Assembly (NCBI GenBank): GCA_937916415.1
Contig: CALGGH010000099.1
Span: forward strand, 1 to 15,233
Direction: 5' to 3'
Source of the DNA: an uncultured Lachnospiraceae bacterium
Lineage (GTDB): Bacteria > Bacillota > Clostridia > Lachnospirales > Lachnospiraceae
Length of the DNA: 15,233 bases
The number at the start of each line of letters is the position of its first letter. Within the stretch, counting starts at the first letter, position 1. The translations under genes and the position numbers were made by a program. Under the pieces are notes generated by a model. It was not told where the DNA came from. It did not search any database and saw only the letters and a program-made list of their open reading frames with translations. Shown here piece by piece: positions 6,687 to 13,103 of this stretch.

Positions 6687-9600
6687 ATGACTGTTGTATT
6701 GGCACTCATCTATGTCGCGCTCACTGTTTTTGCCGTCAGGTTTTATCTGGATGAACTGAGGCAAAAAAAGATCAACAAGGGATTTTTGGCCACCACGGCC
6801 CTGATCGCCATGGGAGACGCGATATGCGTCGTGTACGTGTTTGTCAGATCATCCGTCGTCATGAACCATCTCCTGAGGGTGTACTACGCGGGGTATGCAC
6901 TCCTTCTGCCGACGCTGCTTTTCATGATCATCCTGATCGAACAGGGTTCCAAAAAATTTGATGACCTAAAATCATTTCTGAGGACGTCCGTGATCATATG
7001 CGTGCTTCAGCTTCTTTTGATCGTAGCTGACATGCTGGGTCGCGATGTCTTTTCCATTAAGAAAAAGCTTTTTTTGATCAAGACCTGGTCCGTGGCCATG
7101 AACAATGGTTCGGGTTCCCTGCTGAGTTACCGGACGTATACACTGCTTGCGGCCGCTAACCTCATAGTGCTTATTGCGGGAGTGATCTATTCCATCTACG
7201 CATGTCCTAAGATATTTAGGTTCAGGTATTTCTGCTTCCTCGGCATAATAGCGGGATTGGCGATCGTAGAGGCCATAACGTACGGCCTGAATCTGCCGAT
7301 ATGGATGCAGTGCCTGCCTTATAACTGCATATACCCGGCCTGCTTTTATCTGGCCGGGGATTATGCCAAAAACAGGATGCGCGACTGGTCGCTGGACAAT
7401 TTTGCTGACAACATGAGCGACGGCCTCGTGCTGTATGACAGGGATGACAACCTGATCCACCTAAACGCGATGATCAGGAAATCGCTCCATGCAGAGCTTA
7501 TCAGGGATTTTGAGGACAAGTCCAAGCTGGATGAGTGGCTTAAGGCCACGGCTGAAATGGACAATACCCGGGTCCTGACCTATGAGGGTCCGGACAGGAC
7601 TTATTATTTCACTCCCCACGTGCAGGAGCTCGTGGATAAGGACGTTCGGCTGGGCACGCTGTACATCCTGCATGATCACAGCGATTCCTTCAACCGCATC
7701 AGGTCCATGCGCAGGGCCAATGAGGAGCTTGAAAAGGCCGGAAGAATGAAGTCCGACTTCCTGGCCAACATGAGCCATGAGATCCGTACGCCCATGAATG
7801 CGGTCATCGGCATGGCGGAGATCGCGATGCGTGAGAATGATCCTGCCAGGGTCAGCGATTATCTGCGTCAGATCCAGAATTCAGGCAAAAACCTCCTGAA
7901 CATCATCAATGACATACTGGACTACTCCAAGATAGAATCCGGCAAAATGGAGATCATAGAGGATGCATACAGTCCGTTTGAGGAACTGTCTGACATAGCC
8001 AACGTGCTGTCGGTGAGGATTGGAGGCAAGCCGGTGGAGCTTTTCGTGCTCGTGGAAAGCGCCCTGCCGCATGCTCTCATCGGCGATGCCATGCGCATCA
8101 GGCAGGTGCTGATAAACCTTGCCAACAATGCCATTAAGTTTACCAACGAGGGGGCGGTTAAGGTCATCCTCAGCTGCGAGGAAATGAACGACAAATACGT
8201 CAACCTCACCTATCACGTGATCGATACTGGAATCGGCATCAAGGAGGACGACCTGGGCAAGCTGTTTGACAGCTTCCAGCAGGTTGATTCCAAGAGGAAC
8301 CGTTCGGTGGAGGGTACGGGACTGGGACTTGCCATTTCAAAGAGGCTCGTCAGCGCCATGGGCGGAACCATGGGCGTAAGCAGTGAGTACGGCAAGGGTT
8401 CTGACTTTTGGTTCAGCATACCCCAAAAGGTCGAAGACAATGCAAATGATCTCGTCGTGGAGAATGCCGCGGACAAGCGCGCATTCGTGCTGAACGATGA
8501 TGAGTCAATGATACGTGAATTCATAAATGAAATGGGACGTCTGGGAGTGCAGGCGGACATGCTTCATGACCTTGATGAATACTCAGGCACCGGCTTCCGT
8601 GAGTTTCTGTTCTTTGAGTCAGACAGGCATGATGCGCGGATGCATGACTTTTTGAACGTGCACAGGGACGTAAACGGAATCGTGCTGGCAGGATTGGACG
8701 AGGATTTTACTGAGGACCTGCCCAACCTGCACGTAATGCGCAAGCCCGAGACCACGATGAACATGGTTCAGATACTCAATGAACGGTATGACGCCGGAGT
8801 AAAGGCTGAGGAAGGCAAGCTCTTCCAGTGTGATTTCGCGGCTCCCGATGCCAGGGTGCTGGTGGTGGACGATAATGACATCAACCTCACCATAGCCAGC
8901 GGCCTGCTGACCTCCATGGACATAGAGCCTGATTACGCACATGGCGGGCGTGAAGCCATTGACATGACCCTTGCCGGCAATTATGACATCGTGTTCATGG
9001 ATCACATGATGCCCGAAGTGGATGGTGTGGAAGCGACGATCACCATCAGAAAAGAGTTAAACAGCATGATCCATCCCGTGATAATAGCCCTGTCGGCCAA
9101 CGTCATGGAAGAAGCCAGAAAGCTGTTTAAGAGCGCCGGCATGAATGATTTCGTTGCCAAGCCCATAGACATCAAAAATCTGGCCGAAAAGGTCAAGGCA
9201 TGGCTGCCCGAAGAGAAGATCATTCCCAAGGATCCATCCGAGATGGGCGAAGATGCCGGAACGGAACCGGCGGCATCCGGGATCGGATATGAAGGACTCG
9301 AAACGGACACGGCGCTCAGGGCGATAGGCTCTCCTGCCGTGTATGACAAGATACTGGAGGAGTATTATCGTTCAGGAAATGACAAATACGAGGGGATCAG
9401 GCTGGCTTACGCCAACGAGGACTGGGCGGATTATACCATCAGGGTGCATGCGCTCAAGAGCAGCTCGCGCCAGATCGGAGCGATGGAGCTTGGAAACATG
9501 GCGGAGACTCTCGAGAAGGCCGGCAAGGCCTCGGATATTGACCTCATCAGGAGCAAGACCGATGAGACCCTCGGTGAGTATCGCAAGCTGCTAGATGCGC

Positions 9601-9869
9601 TCAAGGAATATTATGACAGCATCAGCTCCGCCACAGATGATGCCGACAAGCCCCTCATCGATGCCGATACCCTGCATGACCTCATGGATGAACTGACGAG
9701 GGCCTGTGACGATCTTGACATGGACCTGATGGAATCGGTTGCCTACAGGCTCGGCGGATACGGTTATGCAGAAGACGCACGTCCGCTGATCGACGACCTG
9801 CTTAAGGCAATCAGCGCGATGGACACCGAGAAGTGCGAGGAACTGATCGAATCCTTAGATGGCAAATGA
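6687..9869 (+). CDS. 7TM hybrid sensor histidine kinase with REC and HPt domains
   Basis: 1060-aa membrane phosphorelay protein. Residues 1-225 hold about seven hydrophobic helices, resembling the 7TM sensor modules of histidine kinases. A PAS-like linker (~235-335) and coiled coil lead to the HisKA box FLANMSHEIRTPMN with phospho-acceptor His364. The ATPase domain has the N box NLANNAIKF (477-485), DTGIG (513-517) and GTGLGLAI (543-550). A first receiver-like domain (~597-705) lacks the acceptor Asp. A second, intact receiver has DD728-729, acceptor Asp772 in VFMDHMMP, Ser803 and Lys825. An HPt domain follows with His921 in VHALKSSS. Residues 980-1060 are a helical extension. The ATG has GGATGG upstream (6674-6679). 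The signal is unknown and no output regulator is adjacent, so the HPt must pass phosphate to a partner elsewhere. Its TGA stop is the first three bases of a REP-like palindrome. Confidence 0.93.
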   Translation: MTVVLALIYVALTVFAVRFYLDELRQKKINKGFLATTALIAMGDAICVVYVFVRSSVVMNHLLRVYYAGYALLLPTLLFMIILIEQGSKKFDDLKSFLRTSVIICVLQLLLIVADMLGRDVFSIKKKLFLIKTWSVAMNNGSGSLLSYRTYTLLAAANLIVLIAGVIYSIYACPKIFRFRYFCFLGIIAGLAIVEAITYGLNLPIWMQCLPYNCIYPACFYLAGDYAKNRMRDWSLDNFADNMSDGLVLYDRDDNLIHLNAMIRKSLHAELIRDFEDKSKLDEWLKATAEMDNTRVLTYEGPDRTYYFTPHVQELVDKDVRLGTLYILHDHSDSFNRIRSMRRANEELEKAGRMKSDFLANMSHEIRTPMNAVIGMAEIAMRENDPARVSDYLRQIQNSGKNLLNIINDILDYSKIESGKMEIIEDAYSPFEELSDIANVLSVRIGGKPVELFVLVESALPHALIGDAMRIRQVLINLANNAIKFTNEGAVKVILSCEEMNDKYVNLTYHVIDTGIGIKEDDLGKLFDSFQQVDSKRNRSVEGTGLGLAISKRLVSAMGGTMGVSSEYGKGSDFWFSIPQKVEDNANDLVVENAADKRAFVLNDDESMIREFINEMGRLGVQADMLHDLDEYSGTGFREFLFFESDRHDARMHDFLNVHRDVNGIVLAGLDEDFTEDLPNLHVMRKPETTMNMVQILNERYDAGVKAEEGKLFQCDFAAPDARVLVVDDNDINLTIASGLLTSMDIEPDYAHGGREAIDMTLAGNYDIVFMDHMMPEVDGVEATITIRKELNSMIHPVIIALSANVMEEARKLFKSAGMNDFVAKPIDIKNLAEKVKAWLPEEKIIPKDPSEMGEDAGTEPAASGIGYEGLETDTALRAIGSPAVYDKILEEYYRSGNDKYEGIRLAYANEDWADYTIRVHALKSSSRQIGAMELGNMAETLEKAGKASDIDLIRSKTDETLGEYRKLLDALKEYYDSISSATDDADKPLIDADTLHDLMDELTRACDDLDMDLMESVAYRLGGYGYAEDARPLIDDLLKAISAMDTEKCEELIESLDGK

Positions 9870-9895
9870 CACTCGGGGACGGAGTCAGGGTGTCA
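9867..9895. repeat. REP-like palindrome R1, also candidate terminator
   Basis: A 29-bp element with arms TGACAC and GTGTCA around the core TCGGGGACGGAGTCAGG, followed by six T's (9896-9901). The left arm contains the stop codon of the kinase. The right arm, read on the minus strand, contains the stop codon of lysR. The hairpin plus T tract could terminate kinase transcription. Confidence 0.8.
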
Positions 9896-10834
9896 TTTTT
9901 TGGCCGCGTGACACTCGGGAATGACACTCGGGGCCGGGGTCAGGGCGTCATTTTTTTGGCCGATCAGATGATCGATGAATTTACGCGCCACGTTGTGCAA
10001 TGGATGTTCATCGGAATATATCAGGACGTATGATGCGCGTATGTCTTTGTCCGAGATTGTTTTGACCCGGACGTTTTGGTGATCCGTGACGATGTCCGTC
10101 ACCGCGGCAGGATAAATGGCTACGCCCAGGCCCTGGCGGCACAATTCATAGGCGGTCACCACGTTAGAAATTCGTGCGATCACGTGAGGCATCCTTTCGC
10201 CGCCGCCAAGCCAGTCGCTGATCTCGCGCAGCCGGGATTCCCTGGACGGGATGATCAGTTCGCAGTCTGCCAGCTCGCGCATGGATATGGTCCGTGATTC
10301 GGTGCGGGCCAGGGGATGGTCGGCAGGGATCATGGCAACCCAGGGCTCGGCATGCACGTGATGGGAGTGTATTCCCTGAGGATCATAAGGTTCCATTATC
10401 AGGCCGACGTCGCTCAATCCTTTATGGATGCGGTTAACCACTTCATCAGAATTCCCGTTCCAAAAATTATACTGTACCTCCGGATACAGCTTTGAGAATT
10501 CGGACACCCATCCGGCCATGATGTTTGGGCCTTTGCCCTCAACCTCTGCAAGATACAGGGTTCCCTGCAGGCCCTTGCTTACGTTGCGTACGTCGGCGAT
10601 CGACTGCTCCGACATCGAGAGTATCCTGGTCGCATAATCCCTAAAGAGCACTCCTTCCTCGGTCAGCTTGAGCGAATGGTGTTCCCTTACAAAAAGTGGC
10701 GTGCCCAGCTCCTCCTCGAGGTCCCTGATCTGCCTGCTCAAGGGAGGCTGGGCGATCATCAGTCTTTCTGCCGCCCGGGTAAAGTTCATCTCTTCTGCTA
10801 AAGTCACGAAGTATCGCAAGTGTCTGAGCTCCAA
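9893..10834 (-). CDS. LysR family transcriptional regulator
   Basis: DNA-binding regulator with N-terminal winged helix-turn-helix (ELRHLRYFVTLAEEMNFTRAA, QPPLSRQI, LGTPLFVRE) and a periplasmic-binding-like effector domain (~residues 90-290). I place the start at TTG 10834. GGAGGG (10847-10842 on this strand) lies 7 nt upstream, and the protein then begins at the canonical LysR position, MELRHLRYF, giving 313 aa. In-frame ATGs at 10849 and 10948 have no good ribosome site and would add non-conserved residues. The last ~21 residues (QKNDALTPAP through HAAKK) are encoded by REP-like repeat DNA, so the original protein probably ended near KFIDHLI. It converges with the kinase gene. Targets and co-inducer are unknown; LysR proteins often control a divergent neighbour, and here only small ORFs lie upstream. 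Confidence 0.88.
   Translation of the reverse strand: MELRHLRYFVTLAEEMNFTRAAERLMIAQPPLSRQIRDLEEELGTPLFVREHHSLKLTEEGVLFRDYATRILSMSEQSIADVRNVSKGLQGTLYLAEVEGKGPNIMAGWVSEFSKLYPEVQYNFWNGNSDEVVNRIHKGLSDVGLIMEPYDPQGIHSHHVHAEPWVAMIPADHPLARTESRTISMRELADCELIIPSRESRLREISDWLGGGERMPHVIARISNVVTAYELCRQGLGVAIYPAAVTDIVTDHQNVRVKTISDKDIRASYVLIYSDEHPLHNVARKFIDHLIGQKNDALTPAPSVIPECHAAKK
9909..9950. repeat. REP-like palindrome R2 with partial copy
   Basis: A truncated copy (TGACACTCGGGA, 9909-9920) is followed by a full 29-bp copy at 9922-9950 with arms TGACAC and GCGTCA and then seven T's. R1 and R2 are both followed by a T run and GGCCG. This DNA is translated on the minus strand as the C-terminal tail of the LysR protein. 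Confidence 0.8.
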
Positions 10835-10972
10835 TCTAAAACCCTCCATATTAGACCGGGCCGGCTCCGGCGCAAATGCCATTTCGGCTGCCCCGGAAAG
10901 AAAAAACCTGGGAACGATAAATAATACCTTAAAGGTATCGTCATTCATTCATTATATGTATTTTACTATAGT

Positions 10973-11101
10973 ATGTCAAAGGACTATCATAAGATCAACA
11001 AGCAAACAAGTTCCGCAAAACCAAAGCAAAGCAGAGAATCAAAGCAGAGAATCAAAGCACTACTTGATGAACGCATGACTGAGATTCAAAGCGCTGCATG
11101 A
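10973..11101 (+). CDS. Possible 42-aa basic peptide (small ORF)
   Basis: ATG to TGA, beginning MSKDYHKINKQTSSAKPK and ending LLDERMTEIQSAA. It is rich in Lys, Gln and Ser and has no hydrophobic segment. It lies upstream of, and divergent from, lysR. No Shine-Dalgarno sequence is visible, and part of it is a 13-bp tandem repeat, so it may be chance. Function unknown. Confidence 0.22.
   Translation: MSKDYHKINKQTSSAKPKQSRESKQRIKALLDERMTEIQSAA
11028..11053 (+). repeat. 13-bp perfect tandem repeat (two copies)
   Basis: AAAGCAGAGAATC occurs twice head to tail and is followed by a partial third start (AAAGCA). It lies in the intergenic stretch upstream of lysR and inside the possible 42-aa ORF. 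The unit is not a multiple of three. Confidence 0.85.
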
Positions 11102-11153
11102 TGCAGACGCTGGGTGACCGCGGAGCTTCAGCCGGGAGGCAATGGCCTTTCGG
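11091..11153 (+). other. Two consecutive RNA hairpins (structured leader candidate)
   Basis: The first hairpin is GCG-c-TGCA (11091-11098) pairing with TGCA-ga-CGC (11102-11110). The second is a 9-bp stem, CCGGGAGGC (11132-11140) with GCCTTTCGG (11145-11153), loop AATG, including two G-T pairs. It is followed by A-rich sequence and a GGGGG ribosome site for a 22-codon ORF. It does not match a riboswitch class I could name. There is no T tract, so it is not an obvious terminator. Confidence 0.4.
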
Positions 11154-11175
11154 AAAAACAAAGGGGGAAATCATT

Positions 11176-11244
11176 ATGTTTAAGAAATTAGAATTGTTTT
11201 TGGAAGAAGTTTATGCTGAGTTTTCATACGGTGTTCGCGGTTGA
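11176..11244 (+). CDS. Possible 22-aa peptide (small ORF)
   Basis: ATG 11176 is preceded by AAGGGGGAAA, with GGGGG at 11163-11167 and 8-nt spacing, one of the best ribosome sites in the window. The peptide starts MFKKLELFLEEVYAEF and ends YGVRG. It could be a real microprotein, a leader peptide or the remnant of a longer gene. No similarity is recognised. Confidence 0.4.
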   Translation: MFKKLELFLEEVYAEFSYGVRG

Positions 11245-11287
11245 TGATGGCGGACCGTAAGGGATCCGATCTGAAATGAGATTAACG

Positions 11288-11360
11288 TTTCTCAAAAATC
11301 AGGCTGTCAGGCATTTTTGAAAATCAGGCTGTCAAACATTTTTGAAAATCAGGCTTGACA
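11288..11360 (+). repeat. Triple ~25-bp direct repeat upstream of purF
   Basis: Three consecutive units share AAATCAGGCT(G)T(C/G)A, at 11288-11313, 11314-11338 and 11339-11360. Each is preceded by a T run with a GA/CA junction. The last unit contains the -35 hexamer of the candidate purF promoter, so the array sits where a regulator would bind. Confidence 0.8.
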
Positions 11361-11383
11361 AAATCCCTTTCATGGTTTTAAAT
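11355..11383 (+). promoter_or_regulatory. Candidate purF promoter
   Basis: A perfect -35 TTGACA (11355-11360), a 17-nt spacer and a -10-like TTAAAT (11378-11383). Transcription would start near 11390, just before the hexaloop/terminator structure. Confidence 0.6.
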
Positions 11384-11395
11384 ATGGTTCTGTAA

Positions 11396-11439
11396 GAAGC
11401 AAAGGCGCTTCGGCTTATGGCCGGGACGTCTTTCTTTTT
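11396..11439 (+). promoter_or_regulatory. ANTAR-like hexaloop hairpin overlapping a terminator (purF leader)
   Basis: Antiterminator hairpin: GAAGC (11396-11400), hexaloop AAAGGC (11401-11406), GCTTC (11407-11411). Competing terminator: CGCTTCGGC (11406-11414), loop TTATG, GCCGGGACG (11420-11428) with one mismatch and two G-T pairs, then a T-rich run to 11439. The shared strand makes the two folds mutually exclusive. The loop has A at position 1 and G at position 4, the hallmark of ANTAR-protein targets such as those of EutV and NasR. Only one hexaloop hairpin is evident; such sites usually have two. Confidence 0.6.
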
Positions 11440-11448
11440 GTCGGAACG

Positions 11449-11549
11449 TGAACCATGGGGATGGAGTCAGAGGCTCATTTGGAATGCGGATGAACCATGC
11501 GAATGAACCGTGGGGATGGATGACCCATGGGGACGGAGTCAGAGGTTCA
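11449..11549. repeat. REP-like palindromes R3-R5 (TGAACC/TGACCC-arm subtype)
   Basis: Full 29-bp units lie at 11449-11477 (TGAACC...GGCTCA) and 11521-11549 (TGACCC...GGTTCA). Partial copies start at 11491 and 11504. The core is GGGGA(T/C)GGAGTCAGA, as in R1, but the arms belong to a second type. They lie between the purF attenuator and the purF start. Confidence 0.75.
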
Positions 11550-11575
11550 TTCGGAGTGGAGGACGGAACACAAAA

Positions 11576-11604
11576 AGAACCCTTGACTCCGTCCCCGAGT
11601 GTCA
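11576..11604 (-). repeat. REP-like element R6, inverted, hybrid arms
   Basis: On the minus strand it begins TGACACTCGGGGACGGAGTC and continues AAGGGTTCT. It therefore has a left arm of the R1 type and a right end of the GGTTC type. It ends 13 nt before the purF ATG. Confidence 0.75.
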
Positions 11605-11617
11605 AAACTGGACGCAT

Positions 11618-13003
11618 ATGGACGAGATCAGGGAAGAATGCGGAGTATTTGGGATATGGAACAGATCCGGCATGGAAGCCGGGCATGACCTGTACTGCGG
11701 GCTGACGGCACTGCAGCACAGAGGACAGGAATCGGCAGGCATCGCGACTTGCGACACTGCCGGCAGGAGAGGCAACCTCTGCATCCACAAGGACATGGGA
11801 CTTGTTTCTGAAGTGTTTGACCAAGATGCCCTTTCAAACCTGAGGGGCAATATCGGGATAGGACACGTCAGGTATTCCACGACCGGAGGGAGCAACGTGC
11901 GCAACGCACAGCCCATCGCATTTCAGTATCTCAAGGGATCGCTGGCCCTGGTACACAACGGCAACGTCACCAACGCATCGAAGATCAAGGAGCAGCTCCT
12001 TAGGGAAGGCAGCGTGTTTGGCGCAACAACGGACTCTGAAGTGATCGCTACGCTGGTCGCCAAGATCAGGGCCCGGACCGGATCCATAGAGGAAGCGGCA
12101 GGAGAAGCTGCGAAACTGCTTATCGGAGGATATGCGCTGATCATCATGAGCCCCAGAAAGCTGGTGGCCGTCAGGGATCCGCTGGGCATCAAGCCGCTGT
12201 GCATCGGCAGGACTGAAGCAGGATACGCCGTGTCATCCGAGAGCTGCGGACTGGACGCGATCGGTGCGGAGTTCGTCAGGGACGTTGAACCCGGAGAGAT
12301 CATCATCCTGTCCAAGGACGGCATGAGATCGGACAGAAGCCTGTGCCGCACGGTCAAAGGCAGAGCCCATTGCATCTTTGAGTACATATATTTCGCGCGC
12401 CTGGATTCGGTGATGGACGGCGTGAGAGTGTACGAAGCAAGGATGCGGGGCGGCATGGCACTGGCCCGGGCGCATCCGGCAGAAGCGGACGTGGTGACCG
12501 GAGTGCCCGAATCAGGCATCACGGCGGCGGCAGGATTTGCGAGGGAATCGAGGATTCCGTTCGTACATGCCTTTCACAAAAACAGCTACGTGGGACGTAC
12601 TTTCATCAAGCCGACGCAGGCTGAACGCGAGTCCGCGGTGCACATGAAGCTGAACGTGATACCCGGAGTCGTTAAGGACAAGAGAGTCGTCCTGATAGAC
12701 GATTCCATAGTCAGGGGTACGACGATCGCAGGCCTGATCTCGATGATGAGACGGGCAGGAGCGAGAGAGGTGCACGTGAGGATCAGCTCGCCGCCATTTC
12801 TGTATCCGTGTTATTACGGAACCGACGTGCCGGACAATTCGGAGCTGATCGCCAGCAGCATGACCACGGAGGAGATCAGAGTCCGCATAGGAGCGGATTC
12901 GCTGGGGTACATGAGGCTGGAGGACCTGCATGAGATGACAGGTGACGCAGGAGTCTGTAAGGCATGCTTTGACGGGAAATATCCCGCTGAAGAACCGTCA
13001 TGA
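11618..13003 (+). CDS. purF: Amidophosphoribosyltransferase (glutamine PRPP amidotransferase)
   Basis: Catalyses the first committed step of purine synthesis: PRPP plus glutamine to 5-phosphoribosylamine. 461 aa, cytoplasmic. The start at ATG 11618 gives a short propeptide MDEIREE that is expected to be removed to expose Cys8 of CGVFGIW, the Ntn-type glutaminase nucleophile. The glutaminase core includes QHRGQESAG, GHVRYSTTG and VHNGN. The PRPP-binding loop VVLIDDSIVRGTT is at residues 357-369. Cys252, Cys398, Cys447 and Cys450 (in CIFEY, YPCYYG and CKACF) match the four [4Fe-4S] ligands of the Bacillus-type enzyme, implying oxygen sensitivity. No clear Shine-Dalgarno precedes the ATG, probably because REP-like repeats now abut it; the frame is open upstream through those repeats but is not conserved. 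Regulation appears to be by the leader attenuator. It is separated from the glutamine synthetase gene by 100 nt. Confidence 0.96.
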   Translation: MDEIREECGVFGIWNRSGMEAGHDLYCGLTALQHRGQESAGIATCDTAGRRGNLCIHKDMGLVSEVFDQDALSNLRGNIGIGHVRYSTTGGSNVRNAQPIAFQYLKGSLALVHNGNVTNASKIKEQLLREGSVFGATTDSEVIATLVAKIRARTGSIEEAAGEAAKLLIGGYALIIMSPRKLVAVRDPLGIKPLCIGRTEAGYAVSSESCGLDAIGAEFVRDVEPGEIIILSKDGMRSDRSLCRTVKGRAHCIFEYIYFARLDSVMDGVRVYEARMRGGMALARAHPAEADVVTGVPESGITAAAGFARESRIPFVHAFHKNSYVGRTFIKPTQAERESAVHMKLNVIPGVVKDKRVVLIDDSIVRGTTIAGLISMMRRAGAREVHVRISSPPFLYPCYYGTDVPDNSELIASSMTTEEIRVRIGADSLGYMRLEDLHEMTGDAGVCKACFDGKYPAEEPS

Positions 13004-13022
13004 GCCTTAAAAAAATATGAAG

Positions 13023-13070
13023 TGAGCAAAGGCGCTCAGTGATTCTGATTGAATCATTGGGCGTTTTTTT
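13023..13070 (+). promoter_or_regulatory. ANTAR-like hexaloop hairpin overlapping a terminator (glutamine synthetase leader)
   Basis: Antiterminator hairpin: TGAGC (13023-13027), hexaloop AAAGGC (13028-13033), GCTCA (13034-13038). Competing terminator: a 13-bp stem CGCTCAGTGATTC (13033-13045) with GAATCATTGGGCG (13051-13063), loop TGATT, then seven T's (13064-13070). The strand shared by the two hairpins is the arrangement used by ANTAR antiterminators. The hexaloop sequence is identical to that of the purF leader. Without antitermination it would also end the purF transcript. A second upstream hexaloop hairpin is not clear. Confidence 0.7.
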
Positions 13071-13103
13071 CATATAAACGTAAAACCAGAGAGGAGTAGA
13101 ATT

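Noticed and set aside
11080..11165. Riboswitch (purine, THF, cyclic-di-GMP) upstream of the small ORF
   Set aside because: Two hairpins exist, but none of the conserved core sequences of these classes could be found.
9867..11604. CRISPR array formed by the repeated 29-bp units
   Set aside because: Unit length is CRISPR-like, but the copies are scattered, vary in sequence and orientation, lack regular spacers, and no cas genes are present.
11510..11617. N-terminal extension of PurF by 36 residues
   Set aside because: The extension is translated REP-like repeat DNA. The conserved propeptide and Cys start fits ATG 11618.
12940..13022. Second ANTAR hexaloop hairpin (CGGG-AAATAT-CCCG) at the end of purF
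   Set aside because: The loop starts with A but has T, not G, at position 4, and it lies inside the conserved PurF C-terminal coding sequence.
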